This document shows positions 18,501-25,427 of a stretch of 64,000 nucleotides of DNA, piece after piece (within the stretch, counting starts at the first letter, position 1; every line of letters begins with the position of its first letter). Under the pieces are notes generated by a model that worked only from the letters and a program-made list of their open reading frames with translations, was not told where the DNA came from and searched no databases. A program made the position numbers and the translations under genes. Source of the stretch: CAYULW01 sp964445815 (lineage in GTDB: Bacteria > Bacteroidota > Bacteroidia > Flavobacteriales_E > Vicingaceae); the NCBI GenBank assembly GCA_964445815.1, contig CAYULW010000001.1, positions 496,001 through 560,000 of the forward strand. The letters run 5' to 3'.

Positions 18501-21500
18501 ACCACCAATTGGGAAAGGGGCACAGAACCCAAAAGCAGTTTTTCCTTTACAGCAGATTTTGATGCTTACGGACAAGCCCAAAAGCAGATCAGCATGGCTG
18601 TGCCAAGAGGCAAGAACCCCTTGACGGGGCAAACTATTGTAGGTGCAGCGGCCATACACAGCGGTGGTTATTTATGTACTTACAGCACAAGCGACTTCAT
18701 TCACAAAGACGAATCTAACACCTATATCTGTGATCGGGCGAGTGAACAAAAAAGCTTTGAGATCAGCAATGACGGCACGGACTCTGTTTTTGAACTAAGA
18801 GATAAAATTTTAGCAGATACAGCCACTAAAACCTGCATCGGACACGTCTTAAATTACTACGACGGCAATGCTTATACCGGACTCAGTCTGGGCAACATAG
18901 GCAGTTACGGCCTGCCCGTTAAAGTAGAGCAATTTTACACTTCTGTAAACGACCTGGATGCTGCTTATGCAACCCGACCTGAAATTTTCGCAACAACGGC
19001 TCCACCAAACCTGAGCAGCTATCCTACAGAATACGATGACCAATGGAACAATGACCGGGCAGGTTTTGAATACCGGACAGGTGCTTCTTACGAAGATGGC
19101 TTTTACCGCATCATCGAGCAGCGGCAATACGACTTTCAAGCCGCCATTAGCAATTATGGTTTAGTAACAGCCATGCGCGATGTCTTCGAGAATGAAGCCA
19201 CGGTTGACTTTGATGACTATGGCTTTTTGCCGCTTTTGGTGACCAATCCAATGGAGATGGAAACCGCAGCAGAATACGATTACCGTGTCTTTCAGGCCAA
19301 TTTGGTGACGGATGCCAACGACAATCAATCTGCTTTTGCTTTTTCACCCTTGGGTTTATTGAAAGCCACGGCCATCATGGGCAAAGACGGGGATGATGAG
19401 GGCGATACCTTAGCCGATCCCGGCACGACGATGGTTTATGACTTTCATGCCTTTTATACCTCCGGGCAACCGATATGGGTAAAAACCATTCGTCGTGCTT
19501 TTCACATCAACGATGCGGCAGATACCGGAGAAACCTATACGACTATCGAGTATTCCGATGGCTTCGGGCGCCTGCTCCAAAGTCGTGTACAGGCTGAAGA
19601 TGTGCTGTACACCTCTTCTGGTTTACCCGCCGATCAAACGGCGCAAAATGCCAATCTGGTCGGGCAAATTAAAGGCAGTAGTGATCCGGATAATGTGGTG
19701 GTGAACGGCTTTAAAATTTATAACAACAAAGGCAAAGTCGTAGAACAATACGAACCCTATTTTGATAGTGATTACGATTATACTACTCCTCAACAAGTCG
19801 GGCAAAAGATCCAATTGTTTTACGATGCCTTGGGCCGCCCCGTGCAAACACTAAATCCTGATGGTACGGCTCAACTCAATGTCTATGGTATACCAGATGA
19901 TACAAATCTGAATTTGACTCAACAAAACAGCGGACGGATTACCTTAAACTATACTTCTACACCCTGGGAGTCTTATGCTTTTGATGCGAACGATTTAGGA
20001 GGTGTTACCCATCCTATGGAAAGTGTGACCTATATGGACCATTGGAATACACCTGAAAGCTCTGAAATAGATGCCCTAGGCAGAGTGATTCAAACCACTC
20101 AGCGTTTGGAAAGTGACACCATTATCATGAAGTATGCTTATGATATTCAAGGCCGCTTAACCCAAGTTACCGACCCACTAGATCGCATCAACTTTGAGTA
20201 CAAGTACCCAAGTGTCAGGTCGAGCAATGTCTCGCTGAGCGGAGTCGAAGCGGGAGGCGAGACCGACACACCACCCGAAGCTGAAGCTTTGAAAATAGAT
20301 CATGTTCTGGATAGCGGTGTAAAAACTCAGGTCTTTGATGCCAGAGGAGCGGTGATTGAACGCATCGACAATAAAGCCACACAGATTTGTCTGACTTACA
20401 ATAAAATTGGGCAGCCTTACAAGATATGGGCTTTAGAGGAAGGAGGCAGCAGAAGACTCATTGAACGCTATTATTACGGAAACGACACCAAGAAAAGTGT
20501 CAATGCTTTCGGGCGGCTCACTTCTCAATCAGATGGTACGGGATTGACCAGACCGACGCATTATGATTTTAAAGGCAACATGACCCGTAAGGTGTTCCAA
20601 GCCATTAAAGACGATGAATTGGCAGATGCAGAGCGCTACCTTTTGGATTGGGGCAATGGTGACATTTACGATGAAGCTTCCTTTGTGTCACAATGGGAGT
20701 TTGATGCTCTGAACCGCCCGACCAAGATCAAATTGCCAAAAAATGTAGATAACAACTGGGCGGAGATCATTCCTGCTTATAACAGAGCAGGCGCTTTAAT
20801 GAAAGTCTCCATGTATGGCAGCGATTATGTTGAAGAGATTGCCTACGATGCCAAAGGTCAACGCCAGTTCATTGCCTTTGGCAATGGAGTGATGAACCGC
20901 TATGCCTATGATACCCAAAACTTCAGACTCTTGCGCATGAAGGCGGAAAAATATACAGTTTCAGAAACTGCTACGGAGCGCACTTATGCCTATCAAAGTG
21001 GGACCACTCGGCAAGATCTGGCCTTTGAATACGACCTAAACGGCAACATTCTGAAAAAGAAAAACCGCACGCCCGACTGTGGCATAGAAGGGACCACTTT
21101 AGGAGTTGATGCCATAGACCATAGCTATACCTACGATGCCATTAGTCGCTTATTGTCAGCTACGGGCAGAGAAAGTACATCACATGCCGAAAGTTTTCGT
21201 TGGGCAGATGCTCCTGTAGCAGGTAGTCCGAACGCTGAGAGTGCACAGGCTTATATCCGGCAATACACTTACGATAAAGTGGGCAACATTCAGACACTGC
21301 AACAAACAGGTGAAAATGCCTTTACCAGAACATTTGACTATACGGACAATCGACTGGACGACATTAGCGTGAGTGATGTGGAAACAACTTTCGATTACGA
21401 TGACAATGGCAACCTGACCCAAAGTGGAGAGAGCCGTTTTTACGAATGGAATGAAAAAGACCAATTGACCTTTTTTAAGATACAAGCCGGAGAAGAACCT

Positions 21501-22931
21501 TCTGTGTATGCCCATTATCTCTACGATGCCGGAGGACAACGCCTCAAAAAGATCGTTTGGGATCAGCAAGGCAATAAAGAAGTGACCGTATACATTGACG
21601 GGGTCTTTGAATACCGCTTAAAGCAAGAAGACAGTGAAGACAAAGAGCAAAACATCGTGCATTTCATGGACGATTCTACACGTATTGCTCAGGTGAGAAT
21701 CGGTGCATCTTTTAATGATGACATAGAAGACGAGATCCATTATATATTGGACGACCATTTGGGCAGTTCAACAGCCAGACTCAATACGAGCGGAGGGATC
21801 ATTGACCGTCAGGAGTTTTATCCTTTTGGGGATGCTTCTTTGCGCACCTATTCTTACAAACGTTACCAATACGTGGGTAAAGAAAAAGACCAAGAAAGTG
21901 GATTGATCTATTATGGAGCACGGTATTATGCCGCTTGGACGTGTCGGTTTACTTCAGTTGACCCCTTAGCCTTAAAATATAGCTTTCAGTCTCCTTACGC
22001 TTATGCGGATAATAACCCCATCATGAAAAGTGACCCAACAGGAATGGGTACAGAAGAAGGTGGAGGAGGTGGAGGCTCCGGTGGTGGAGAATTACAAACT
22101 CATACAACAAAAAAAGGAGATACTTATTCCGGATTAAGTGAGCAGTATGGTGTTTCTGTTGAGAACTTACGAGCATGGAATGGTTATGAGGATACTAAGA
22201 TTCCTATTGGAGTAGACTTGATTGTTTCTGATCCTTTCCAAAAAAGAGGTGGAGGTGATACTTCAGATACAATTTCAATTACAGGAATTAAAGAAACGCC
22301 ATTTAAATTGACAGGGGCACACCCATTGCCTGTTACTCCGCCTGAATGGGAAATATATAGGAACCCAAATACTCCTAAAACACCAAGACCTTCACCGGGA
22401 ATTGGTGTTGGTGGAACATTATTAAGGATTGTTGGAACGATAGGACTTGTTCTGTTACCTACACCAACTGGCATGGGAGATACTAATCCTTATGCAGGCC
22501 CAATACCTGATAGTTTTAGGGATGGTGATGAAGATAATGACCCTGATAGAGTATTATATAGAACTATGAGACCTAATGTACTAGGAAGTTTCCCAATGCT
22601 TGGAGAATCAGCAAGAACTTTGGGTGTAAGACCTGGCCCTGGAAGTAATACTGATATACCTGTTACCGGTGGATTAGTTTTCCCAATTACAGGTGGTATG
22701 TCGGTAGCTCCTGATACACCAATGAATCTAATTGATTTTAGAAAGCCAAAAGATCTTGGAGGAAAGAGTAATGACCCATTATGGAGTATTAAGGTTAGTG
22801 AGCTACCTGTAGGATTAAGATTTAGGCAAGATTCTTCTAGTCATGGGGTAATAGAACCTGCTGCTCCAATGCCATATAAATTGTATAAGGCATTATTAGA
22901 GTCTACAATGAGTTCATGGATTAAAAATTAA
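15576..22931 (+). CDS. TcB-TcC fusion toxin with RHS cocoon, LysM and Tse2-like C-terminal tip
   Basis: Single protein combining TcB and TcC, which form a hollow RHS cocoon holding a cleaved C-terminal effector that is delivered through TcA. Residues here are counted from an upstream ATG at 15540. Parts: SpvB domain (about 20-330, LPKGGGAQQGLGETFSP), FG-GAP-like repeats with DxDGDG motifs (about 379-640), TcB middle region, RHS/YD repeats (about 1380-2100), and the conserved core end YYGARYY...NNPIMKSDPTGMG (about 2121-2169). Then follow a Gly-rich linker, LysM (about 2184-2230), a Pro/Gly linker, and a tip (about 2330-2463). The tip keeps LYRTM, PITGGMSV, SELPVGLRFRQDSSSHG and EPAAPMPYK, a series resembling P. 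aeruginosa Tse2. ATG 15576 is preferred to 15540 because an A-rich leader precedes it. Three palindromic elements lie inside the gene. Confidence 0.9.
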   Translation: MSNKSGTGDNVIALPKGGGAQQGLGETFSPDLFTGTGNFSVPIAVPAGRNGFQPNLSLGYSTGNGNSPFGMGWGLSVPGIQRKTNKGIPTYNDTSDTFVLSGAEDLVLVEEIPNNDGSVTLRYQPRTEGLFAKILHHQYEDGRDYWEVKSKDGLTSFYGSETEAPQVSEPYTLSDPSDRDHIFAWKLSKTEDPLGNTILYHYQKVAMQNDEHDAVQLYLAQIEYMNYEDEGTKYLCSVQLNYEDRPDPFSEGRAGFEVRSTLRCTTIETFTHPKDADLPDGYTADPAGNSILVKRYDLVYQDELNAAPLNGASMLAELQASGYDANTDEWESMPPLHFGYTEFEPQSRDFFPLKGRNLPSAALSQPELEMADLDGNGLPDFVWLDGQSALYWKNLGNGAFARPRPMKQAPQLSLADPEVQLMDADGDGRIDLVVAKAGMNGYFPLNHNGQWDSQGMKRYKTAPSFSFADPEVKLLDLSGDGITDVLRGGSRFEQYYQLSKISDGHTERSRSVKAEGWGQLKVTHRSQLESFPNVNFSNPKVKLADMNGDGLQDIVYVQNGSIWYWPNLGHGKWGKRRIMKKLSSATEFLSSGGSAEVKTTNAFMFPQNWDPKQVILGDVVGNGTADLLYVENGTVHLWINQSGNKWSEKISIKGTPSVVNTDAIRLVDILGTGVAGLLYTYNAGEGGLSNQQHYFLDFTAGTKPYVMNSMNNNMGAITKVTYESSVKSWIRDNVKTGFEFSPNGESIEKPDFRPWKTTLPFPVQVVAKTEVIDEISKGKLVTEYQYSHGYWDGYEREFRGFARVEQKDTETFERYNDATDNRFLDVNLVHYSPPTKSVNWFHLGGINNPDPKDRQHFFELDLSTEYWANDPSILTRSAATQNLLASLEAHDRRDAYRAWRGSQLRTELYAADANGSFSSALAKIPFTVSENQYGIRLEIESGSFGSQNNVTSSEVEKDMEVHQKAVFFSFSEASRTTNWERGTEPKSSFSFTADFDAYGQAQKQISMAVPRGKNPLTGQTIVGAAAIHSGGYLCTYSTSDFIHKDESNTYICDRASEQKSFEISNDGTDSVFELRDKILADTATKTCIGHVLNYYDGNAYTGLSLGNIGSYGLPVKVEQFYTSVNDLDAAYATRPEIFATTAPPNLSSYPTEYDDQWNNDRAGFEYRTGASYEDGFYRIIEQRQYDFQAAISNYGLVTAMRDVFENEATVDFDDYGFLPLLVTNPMEMETAAEYDYRVFQANLVTDANDNQSAFAFSPLGLLKATAIMGKDGDDEGDTLADPGTTMVYDFHAFYTSGQPIWVKTIRRAFHINDAADTGETYTTIEYSDGFGRLLQSRVQAEDVLYTSSGLPADQTAQNANLVGQIKGSSDPDNVVVNGFKIYNNKGKVVEQYEPYFDSDYDYTTPQQVGQKIQLFYDALGRPVQTLNPDGTAQLNVYGIPDDTNLNLTQQNSGRITLNYTSTPWESYAFDANDLGGVTHPMESVTYMDHWNTPESSEIDALGRVIQTTQRLESDTIIMKYAYDIQGRLTQVTDPLDRINFEYKYPSVRSSNVSLSGVEAGGETDTPPEAEALKIDHVLDSGVKTQVFDARGAVIERIDNKATQICLTYNKIGQPYKIWALEEGGSRRLIERYYYGNDTKKSVNAFGRLTSQSDGTGLTRPTHYDFKGNMTRKVFQAIKDDELADAERYLLDWGNGDIYDEASFVSQWEFDALNRPTKIKLPKNVDNNWAEIIPAYNRAGALMKVSMYGSDYVEEIAYDAKGQRQFIAFGNGVMNRYAYDTQNFRLLRMKAEKYTVSETATERTYAYQSGTTRQDLAFEYDLNGNILKKKNRTPDCGIEGTTLGVDAIDHSYTYDAISRLLSATGRESTSHAESFRWADAPVAGSPNAESAQAYIRQYTYDKVGNIQTLQQTGENAFTRTFDYTDNRLDDISVSDVETTFDYDDNGNLTQSGESRFYEWNEKDQLTFFKIQAGEEPSVYAHYLYDAGGQRLKKIVWDQQGNKEVTVYIDGVFEYRLKQEDSEDKEQNIVHFMDDSTRIAQVRIGASFNDDIEDEIHYILDDHLGSSTARLNTSGGIIDRQEFYPFGDASLRTYSYKRYQYVGKEKDQESGLIYYGARYYAAWTCRFTSVDPLALKYSFQSPYAYADNNPIMKSDPTGMGTEEGGGGGGSGGGELQTHTTKKGDTYSGLSEQYGVSVENLRAWNGYEDTKIPIGVDLIVSDPFQKRGGGDTSDTISITGIKETPFKLTGAHPLPVTPPEWEIYRNPNTPKTPRPSPGIGVGGTLLRIVGTIGLVLLPTPTGMGDTNPYAGPIPDSFRDGDEDNDPDRVLYRTMRPNVLGSFPMLGESARTLGVRPGPGSNTDIPVTGGLVFPITGGMSVAPDTPMNLIDFRKPKDLGGKSNDPLWSIKVSELPVGLRFRQDSSSHGVIEPAAPMPYKLYKALLESTMSSWIKN
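17088..17111. repeat. Intragenic palindromic repeat, copy 1
   Basis: CACACT, core GAGCGAAGTCGA, then AGTGTG: 6-bp arms around a 12-base core. It is inserted in frame in the FG-GAP region of the TcB-TcC gene and reads through as HTERSRSV. Copies with the same core occur at about 18423 and 20212. Confidence 0.75.
18423..18449. repeat. Intragenic palindromic repeat, copy 2
   Basis: The same core GAGCGAAGTCGA (18431-18442) lies between CTTC and GAAG arms, which extend to GTC/GAC with a one-base bulge on each side. It reads through as TSSEVEK in the TcB-TcC protein. Confidence 0.65.
20212..20269. repeat. Intragenic palindromic repeat, copy 3 (longest)
   Basis: Variant core GAGCGGAGTCGA (20237-20248) between CGCT and AGCG, with outer arms GTGTCAGGT and ACCGACAC and a CTCG/CGAG pair, so it forms a nested hairpin of nearly 60 bases. 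It is in frame in the RHS region (reads SSNVSLSGVEAGGETD) and looks like an insertion between RHS repeats. Confidence 0.7.
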
Positions 22932-22948
22932 TTTGATAACTTAGTTAT

Positions 22949-23200
22949 ATGGAACAAAAAGAGTTGTCTTTGGAAATAAAGAGGTTGGTTGAGACCAATG
23001 GTTCTTTTGATCAAGTTTATAATTTAATAATTGCTTTCAGAGATCAAGGGGGAACTCAAAAGGAAGCAGAATCTTTTCTCTCAGAGATATATGATGACTT
23101 AGAAGAGAGGAATATAGATGATGAAAAGTTAGATATTATAAGAGATGTTGGAGATTATGTCAGTGGCTGGTGCTCTCCTGAGAAGCAGATTTGGAAATGA
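22949..23200 (+). CDS. Candidate immunity protein for the Tse2-like tip
   Basis: 83-aa acidic, probably all-helical protein without signal peptide or membrane segment, starting 17 bases after the toxin stop. The position straight after the toxin tip, the small size and the AT-rich composition shared with the tip are typical of immunity genes of polymorphic toxins. Tsi2, which neutralises Tse2 in P. aeruginosa, is also a small helical protein (77 aa), but I see no sequence similarity to it. The protein ends with a Trp-rich tail (SGWCSPEKQIW). Function is inferred from context only; it could be a neutral hypothetical gene. A hairpin follows at 23209. Confidence 0.65.
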   Translation: MEQKELSLEIKRLVETNGSFDQVYNLIIAFRDQGGTQKEAESFLSEIYDDLEERNIDDEKLDIIRDVGDYVSGWCSPEKQIWK

Positions 23201-23208
23201 GACTGATA

Positions 23209-23241
23209 ATACCAACTGAAGTTCTTAGCTTCGGTTGGTAT
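23209..23241 (+). terminator. Probable terminator after the toxin-immunity pair
   Basis: ATACCAACTGAAG pairs with CTTCGGTTGGTAT (13 bp, one T-G pair) around a 7-base loop. The following T-run is short (tatttcg), so termination may be inefficient. It closes the tcA-tcBC-immunity unit and is directly followed by repeat copy A. Confidence 0.6.
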
Positions 23242-23244
23242 TTC

Positions 23245-23407
23245 GAATAAGCACCACTAAGCCCACCACTCATTGCGTACCTGTTAATGTCACCCGTTTG
23301 TCCTCCAAAAAAGCATAACATAGTTTACGCTTTTTATTTCTTGATGATTAATTTAGAGTGTTGAATATGAAAGTGGAGTTGCACCTGACCGCCCTACAGC
23401 GGAAACT
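23245..23407 (+). repeat. Tip-cassette spacer repeat, copy A
   Basis: 163 bases matching copy C (24751-24913) over its whole length with scattered differences. Shared landmarks: gaataagc, ACCCGTTTGTCCTCC, ATTAATTTAGAGT, and GCACCTGACCG ending in GGAAACT. Its 3' part is open in frame with the orphan tip that follows (APDRPTAET). The repeats bound displaced toxin-tip remnants, so they probably descend from linker DNA copied with each cassette. Confidence 0.75.
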
Positions 23408-23719
23408 ACGCTTAGCGGAGGTCTTAAATTGACAGGTAGCCATAGTTGGAATGCGACCCGAAAGTATTATTTGAAAAAAGGATTTGCTAAACCTAATCAA
23501 CCACTACATCATTGGGCTTTACACAGAAATCAAGGTATTGGTAAATATGCTCCTGATTGGTTAAAAAATCAAATGTGGAATCTAAAGTCCTTCAGTACAC
23601 AATCAATGCACATGAGAGCAGGATATGGATTTAATTTTGGTAGAAAAAAGGATTTGGTACATTCGGAAGGCTTATATACGGAACTCCTACTTGGTTTAAA
23701 ACAGGAAGCTTTTCAATAG
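23357..23719 (+). pseudogene. Displaced RHS/Tc toxin tip (orphan C-terminal domain)
   Basis: Open frame after a TAG at 23354-23356, with no ATG near its start (only a TTG at 23429). Its C-terminal 90 residues contain KPNQPLHHWALHRNQG, YAPDWLKNQMWN and a late His region (MHMRAGYG), similar to the HH...KNQPWN type of tips seen at the ends of Rhs-like toxins. Lacking its own start and the RHS body, it is best read as an older tip pushed downstream when the current Tse2-like tip was acquired. It shares TTAAATTGACAGG (23424-23436) in the same frame with the active gene at 22303-22315. The following gene is its probable immunity partner. Exact toxin class not assigned. Confidence 0.65.
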
Positions 23720-23752
23720 GAGGCAGAGCGATTAACCAAATAATAGATTAAC

Positions 23753-24169
23753 ATGAAAACCCCAGTTTATCCGATACTTACAATAGAAAATGAAGAGAAT
23801 AGAATTTATTCGTTTCGAAATGAGAAAGACTTTTCAATTGCAGATGAAGAATTAGTTGAAAAACTTGGTTTTAGTAGTTTAAGAGTAATTGATGCAAATG
23901 GAGTAGAATTTAAAATCAACTCTTATAAAAAAATCGGATGGGGGACTATTTTTGGTGGTTATAGCTTATTAAGCAAGGGAAGGCAGATAAAGTTAGAATT
24001 TGACTTTGATATAGTTGGCGAATATGATTTAACTGATTTAAAAAAGATTATAGTTGAAATTGTAAATAATGGCAAGGAAAGAGTAGAACTCCCCGAAGGG
24101 AACAAAGGGCTAATTCATGCCATTGAAAATGCTAAAAATATTAAAGACTTAATTAGTCTATTTTACTAA
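23753..24169 (+). CDS. Probable orphan immunity protein of the displaced tip
   Basis: 138-aa soluble protein with no signal peptide, alternating strand/helix character and a conserved-looking centre (SYKKIGWGTIFGGYSLLSKG). It starts 33 bases after the orphan tip and ends just before a strong terminator, as immunity genes usually follow their toxin tip. Keeping an intact immunity gene while the toxin is inactivated is common at Rhs loci, because it protects against relatives that still deliver that tip. The specific family is not recognised. AT-rich like the other cassette genes. Confidence 0.6.
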   Translation: MKTPVYPILTIENEENRIYSFRNEKDFSIADEELVEKLGFSSLRVIDANGVEFKINSYKKIGWGTIFGGYSLLSKGRQIKLEFDFDIVGEYDLTDLKKIIVEIVNNGKERVELPEGNKGLIHAIENAKNIKDLISLFY

Positions 24170-24186
24170 GACAGTAATTTTAATCA

Positions 24187-24216
24187 AAGCCCAAGTTCAC
24201 AGCTTGGGCCTTTTTA
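24187..24216 (+). terminator. Rho-independent terminator
   Basis: AAGCCCAAG pairs with CTTGGGCCTT around a short loop and is followed by TTTTTATTT. It lies about 20 bases after the orphan immunity gene and merges into repeat copy B. Confidence 0.8.
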
Positions 24217-24285
24217 TTTCATGAAACATTAATTTAGAGTTTTAGATAAAAGCGTAATTGCACCTGTCCGCCCTACGGCGGAAAT
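24211..24285 (+). repeat. Tip-cassette spacer repeat, copy B (3' half only)
   Basis: Matches the 3' half of copies A and C: TTTTTATTTC, ATTAATTTAGAGTTTTAGATAAAAGCGTAATTGCACCTG..., then a CCGCCCTACGGCGG palindrome. The frame reads KSVIAPVRPTAEI, then stops without a tip, so this copy has lost its toxin domain but still precedes an immunity-like gene. Confidence 0.7.
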
Positions 24286-24313
24286 TACGATAAGGGTGGC
24301 ACACAATTTATAG

Positions 24314-24742
24314 ATGATGAGAAAGTATAAGAAAAACCTAATTGGACTGTTATTAATGTTTTTAATGGGTGCTTGCCATTCACAAACAGAATCAAAGGAA
24401 GTTAAATTTTTAAAAGAGTTTTATCGCTCTTATATTATTGAAAACTCTAAGGATGACTTTGATCTGACGAAAGTTGAATCAATTAAGAAAAAGTATTGTA
24501 CACAGAGATTTCTTAATGAATTGAAAAGTTTGGACTTGGAAGCAGATCCGTTTTTGGATGTTCAAGATTATAAAGAGAAATGGATTAATACTCTTGAAAT
24601 AAATAAAATAGATAATGTTGGTCCAACTTTTCAAGTTTGCGTCTTTTTTGAATATAATAAAACTACCCATTGTGTAGAAGTGACTGTGATTAAACAAGGT
24701 GAAGATTTGAAAATTGATATGGTAAAGGTTTCTGATTCATAA
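24314..24742 (+). CDS. DUF3828-like lipoprotein, probable orphan immunity protein
   Basis: 142 aa with a lipoprotein signal: basic start (MMRKYKKN), hydrophobic core and lipobox LMGAC with Cys at residue 21. The body (FLKEFYRSYIIENS..., then ALLY/LKSLDLEADPF, then VCVFFEY) resembles DUF3828-type periplasmic lipoproteins, some of which sit next to antibacterial toxins as immunity proteins. It lies between repeat copies B and C with no toxin tip left, so it looks like the immunity half of a decayed cassette whose toxin acted in the periplasm. Family membership is by eye; the immunity role is inferred from position. Confidence 0.6.
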   Translation: MMRKYKKNLIGLLLMFLMGACHSQTESKEVKFLKEFYRSYIIENSKDDFDLTKVESIKKKYCTQRFLNELKSLDLEADPFLDVQDYKEKWINTLEINKIDNVGPTFQVCVFFEYNKTTHCVEVTVIKQGEDLKIDMVKVSDS

Positions 24743-24750
24743 TGTATATT

Positions 24751-24913
24751 GAATAAGCTACACTAAATCCACCACTAATTGCGCACCTGTTTATGTCACC
24801 CGTTTGTCCTCCCCAAAAGGATAAAATAGTTTATGCTTTTTTATTTCTTGGAATATTAATTTAGAGTTTTAGATAAAAGCGTAATTGCACCTGACCGTCC
24901 TACGGTGGAAACT
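24751..24913 (+). repeat. Tip-cassette spacer repeat, copy C
   Basis: 163 bases parallel to copy A. It ends by running straight into a truncated lipoprotein gene; the tip frame after it (APDRPTVETRLKMSCQ) stops at once, so no toxin domain remains. Confidence 0.75.
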
Positions 24914-24927
24914 CGACTTAAGATGTC

Positions 24928-25331
24928 TTGTCAATAAATATCTATCTTTCAACTCTGAAAATCAGATTGCTCTTTGCTCTGCTCCTTTGTATGTCTCTTT
25001 TACCTGCTTGCGAAAAGACGATGACAAGAACAGTGGCAGTAATCCGGCTGCTTCAGGTTCAGACAACCAATTGCTGATGTCTAAAACATGGACCAGTACA
25101 CAAATCTTTAACTCCGGCATGGATCTCACCTCTCAGGTGTCACCCATTAGCTACGACTTTAATTCCGGCAATACCTACATTTCCTCTTCATCAACCGGCA
25201 CCACAACCGGTACTTGGTTTTTGAATGGAAGCATATTGACTCTGGACGGTAACAATTGGTCGGTATTGGAATTAAATGCCAATGCCCTGAAGATCGATGA
25301 CAATGTGGCGGTAGTGATCTATTTTCAATAG
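24928..25331 (+). pseudogene. Frameshifted lipocalin-like lipoprotein
   Basis: One frame carries a lipoprotein signal (IRLLFALLLCMSLLPACEK); another carries the body starting DDDKNSGSNPAASGSDN and ending at 25331 (KTWTSTQIF..., GTTTGTWFLNGSILTLDG), which resembles Bacteroidota lipocalin-like proteins. Joining them requires one extra A in the AAAA run at 25013-25016: GAAAAAGAC would give CEKDDDK in one frame. There is also no ATG for the signal frame (nearest TTG at 24928), and its 5' end abuts repeat copy C, suggesting truncation by the cassette rearrangement. A sequencing error in the A-run is the alternative explanation. Confidence 0.65.
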
Positions 25332-25368
25332 ACATTAAAAAGTTAAAAGAAAAAGTCCACTCAAACCA

Positions 25369-25400
25369 TTTGTCAATTTGCTCATCTCTTTATATCTTCG
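25369..25400 (+). promoter_or_regulatory. Putative Bacteroidota-type promoter
   Basis: TTTG at 25369-25372 and TATATCTTCG beginning at 25391, 18 bases apart, approximate the -33 TTTG / -7 TAnnTTTG pattern. A transcript would start shortly before the ATG at 25428 of the large membrane protein. The -7 match is imperfect. Confidence 0.35.
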
Positions 25401-25427
25401 TCTGTACAACCATGAAATAGAAACCTT

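Noticed and set aside
23245..24913. CRISPR array or insertion sequence at the three repeats
   Set aside because: Only three long, unevenly spaced copies, with genes between them, no short regular repeats, no terminal inverted repeats and no transposase.
24885..25331. Reading 24885-25331 as one intact 148-aa protein
   Set aside because: Its N-terminal part is translated from repeat copy C, while a lipoprotein signal lies in another frame; a frameshifted pseudogene explains both.
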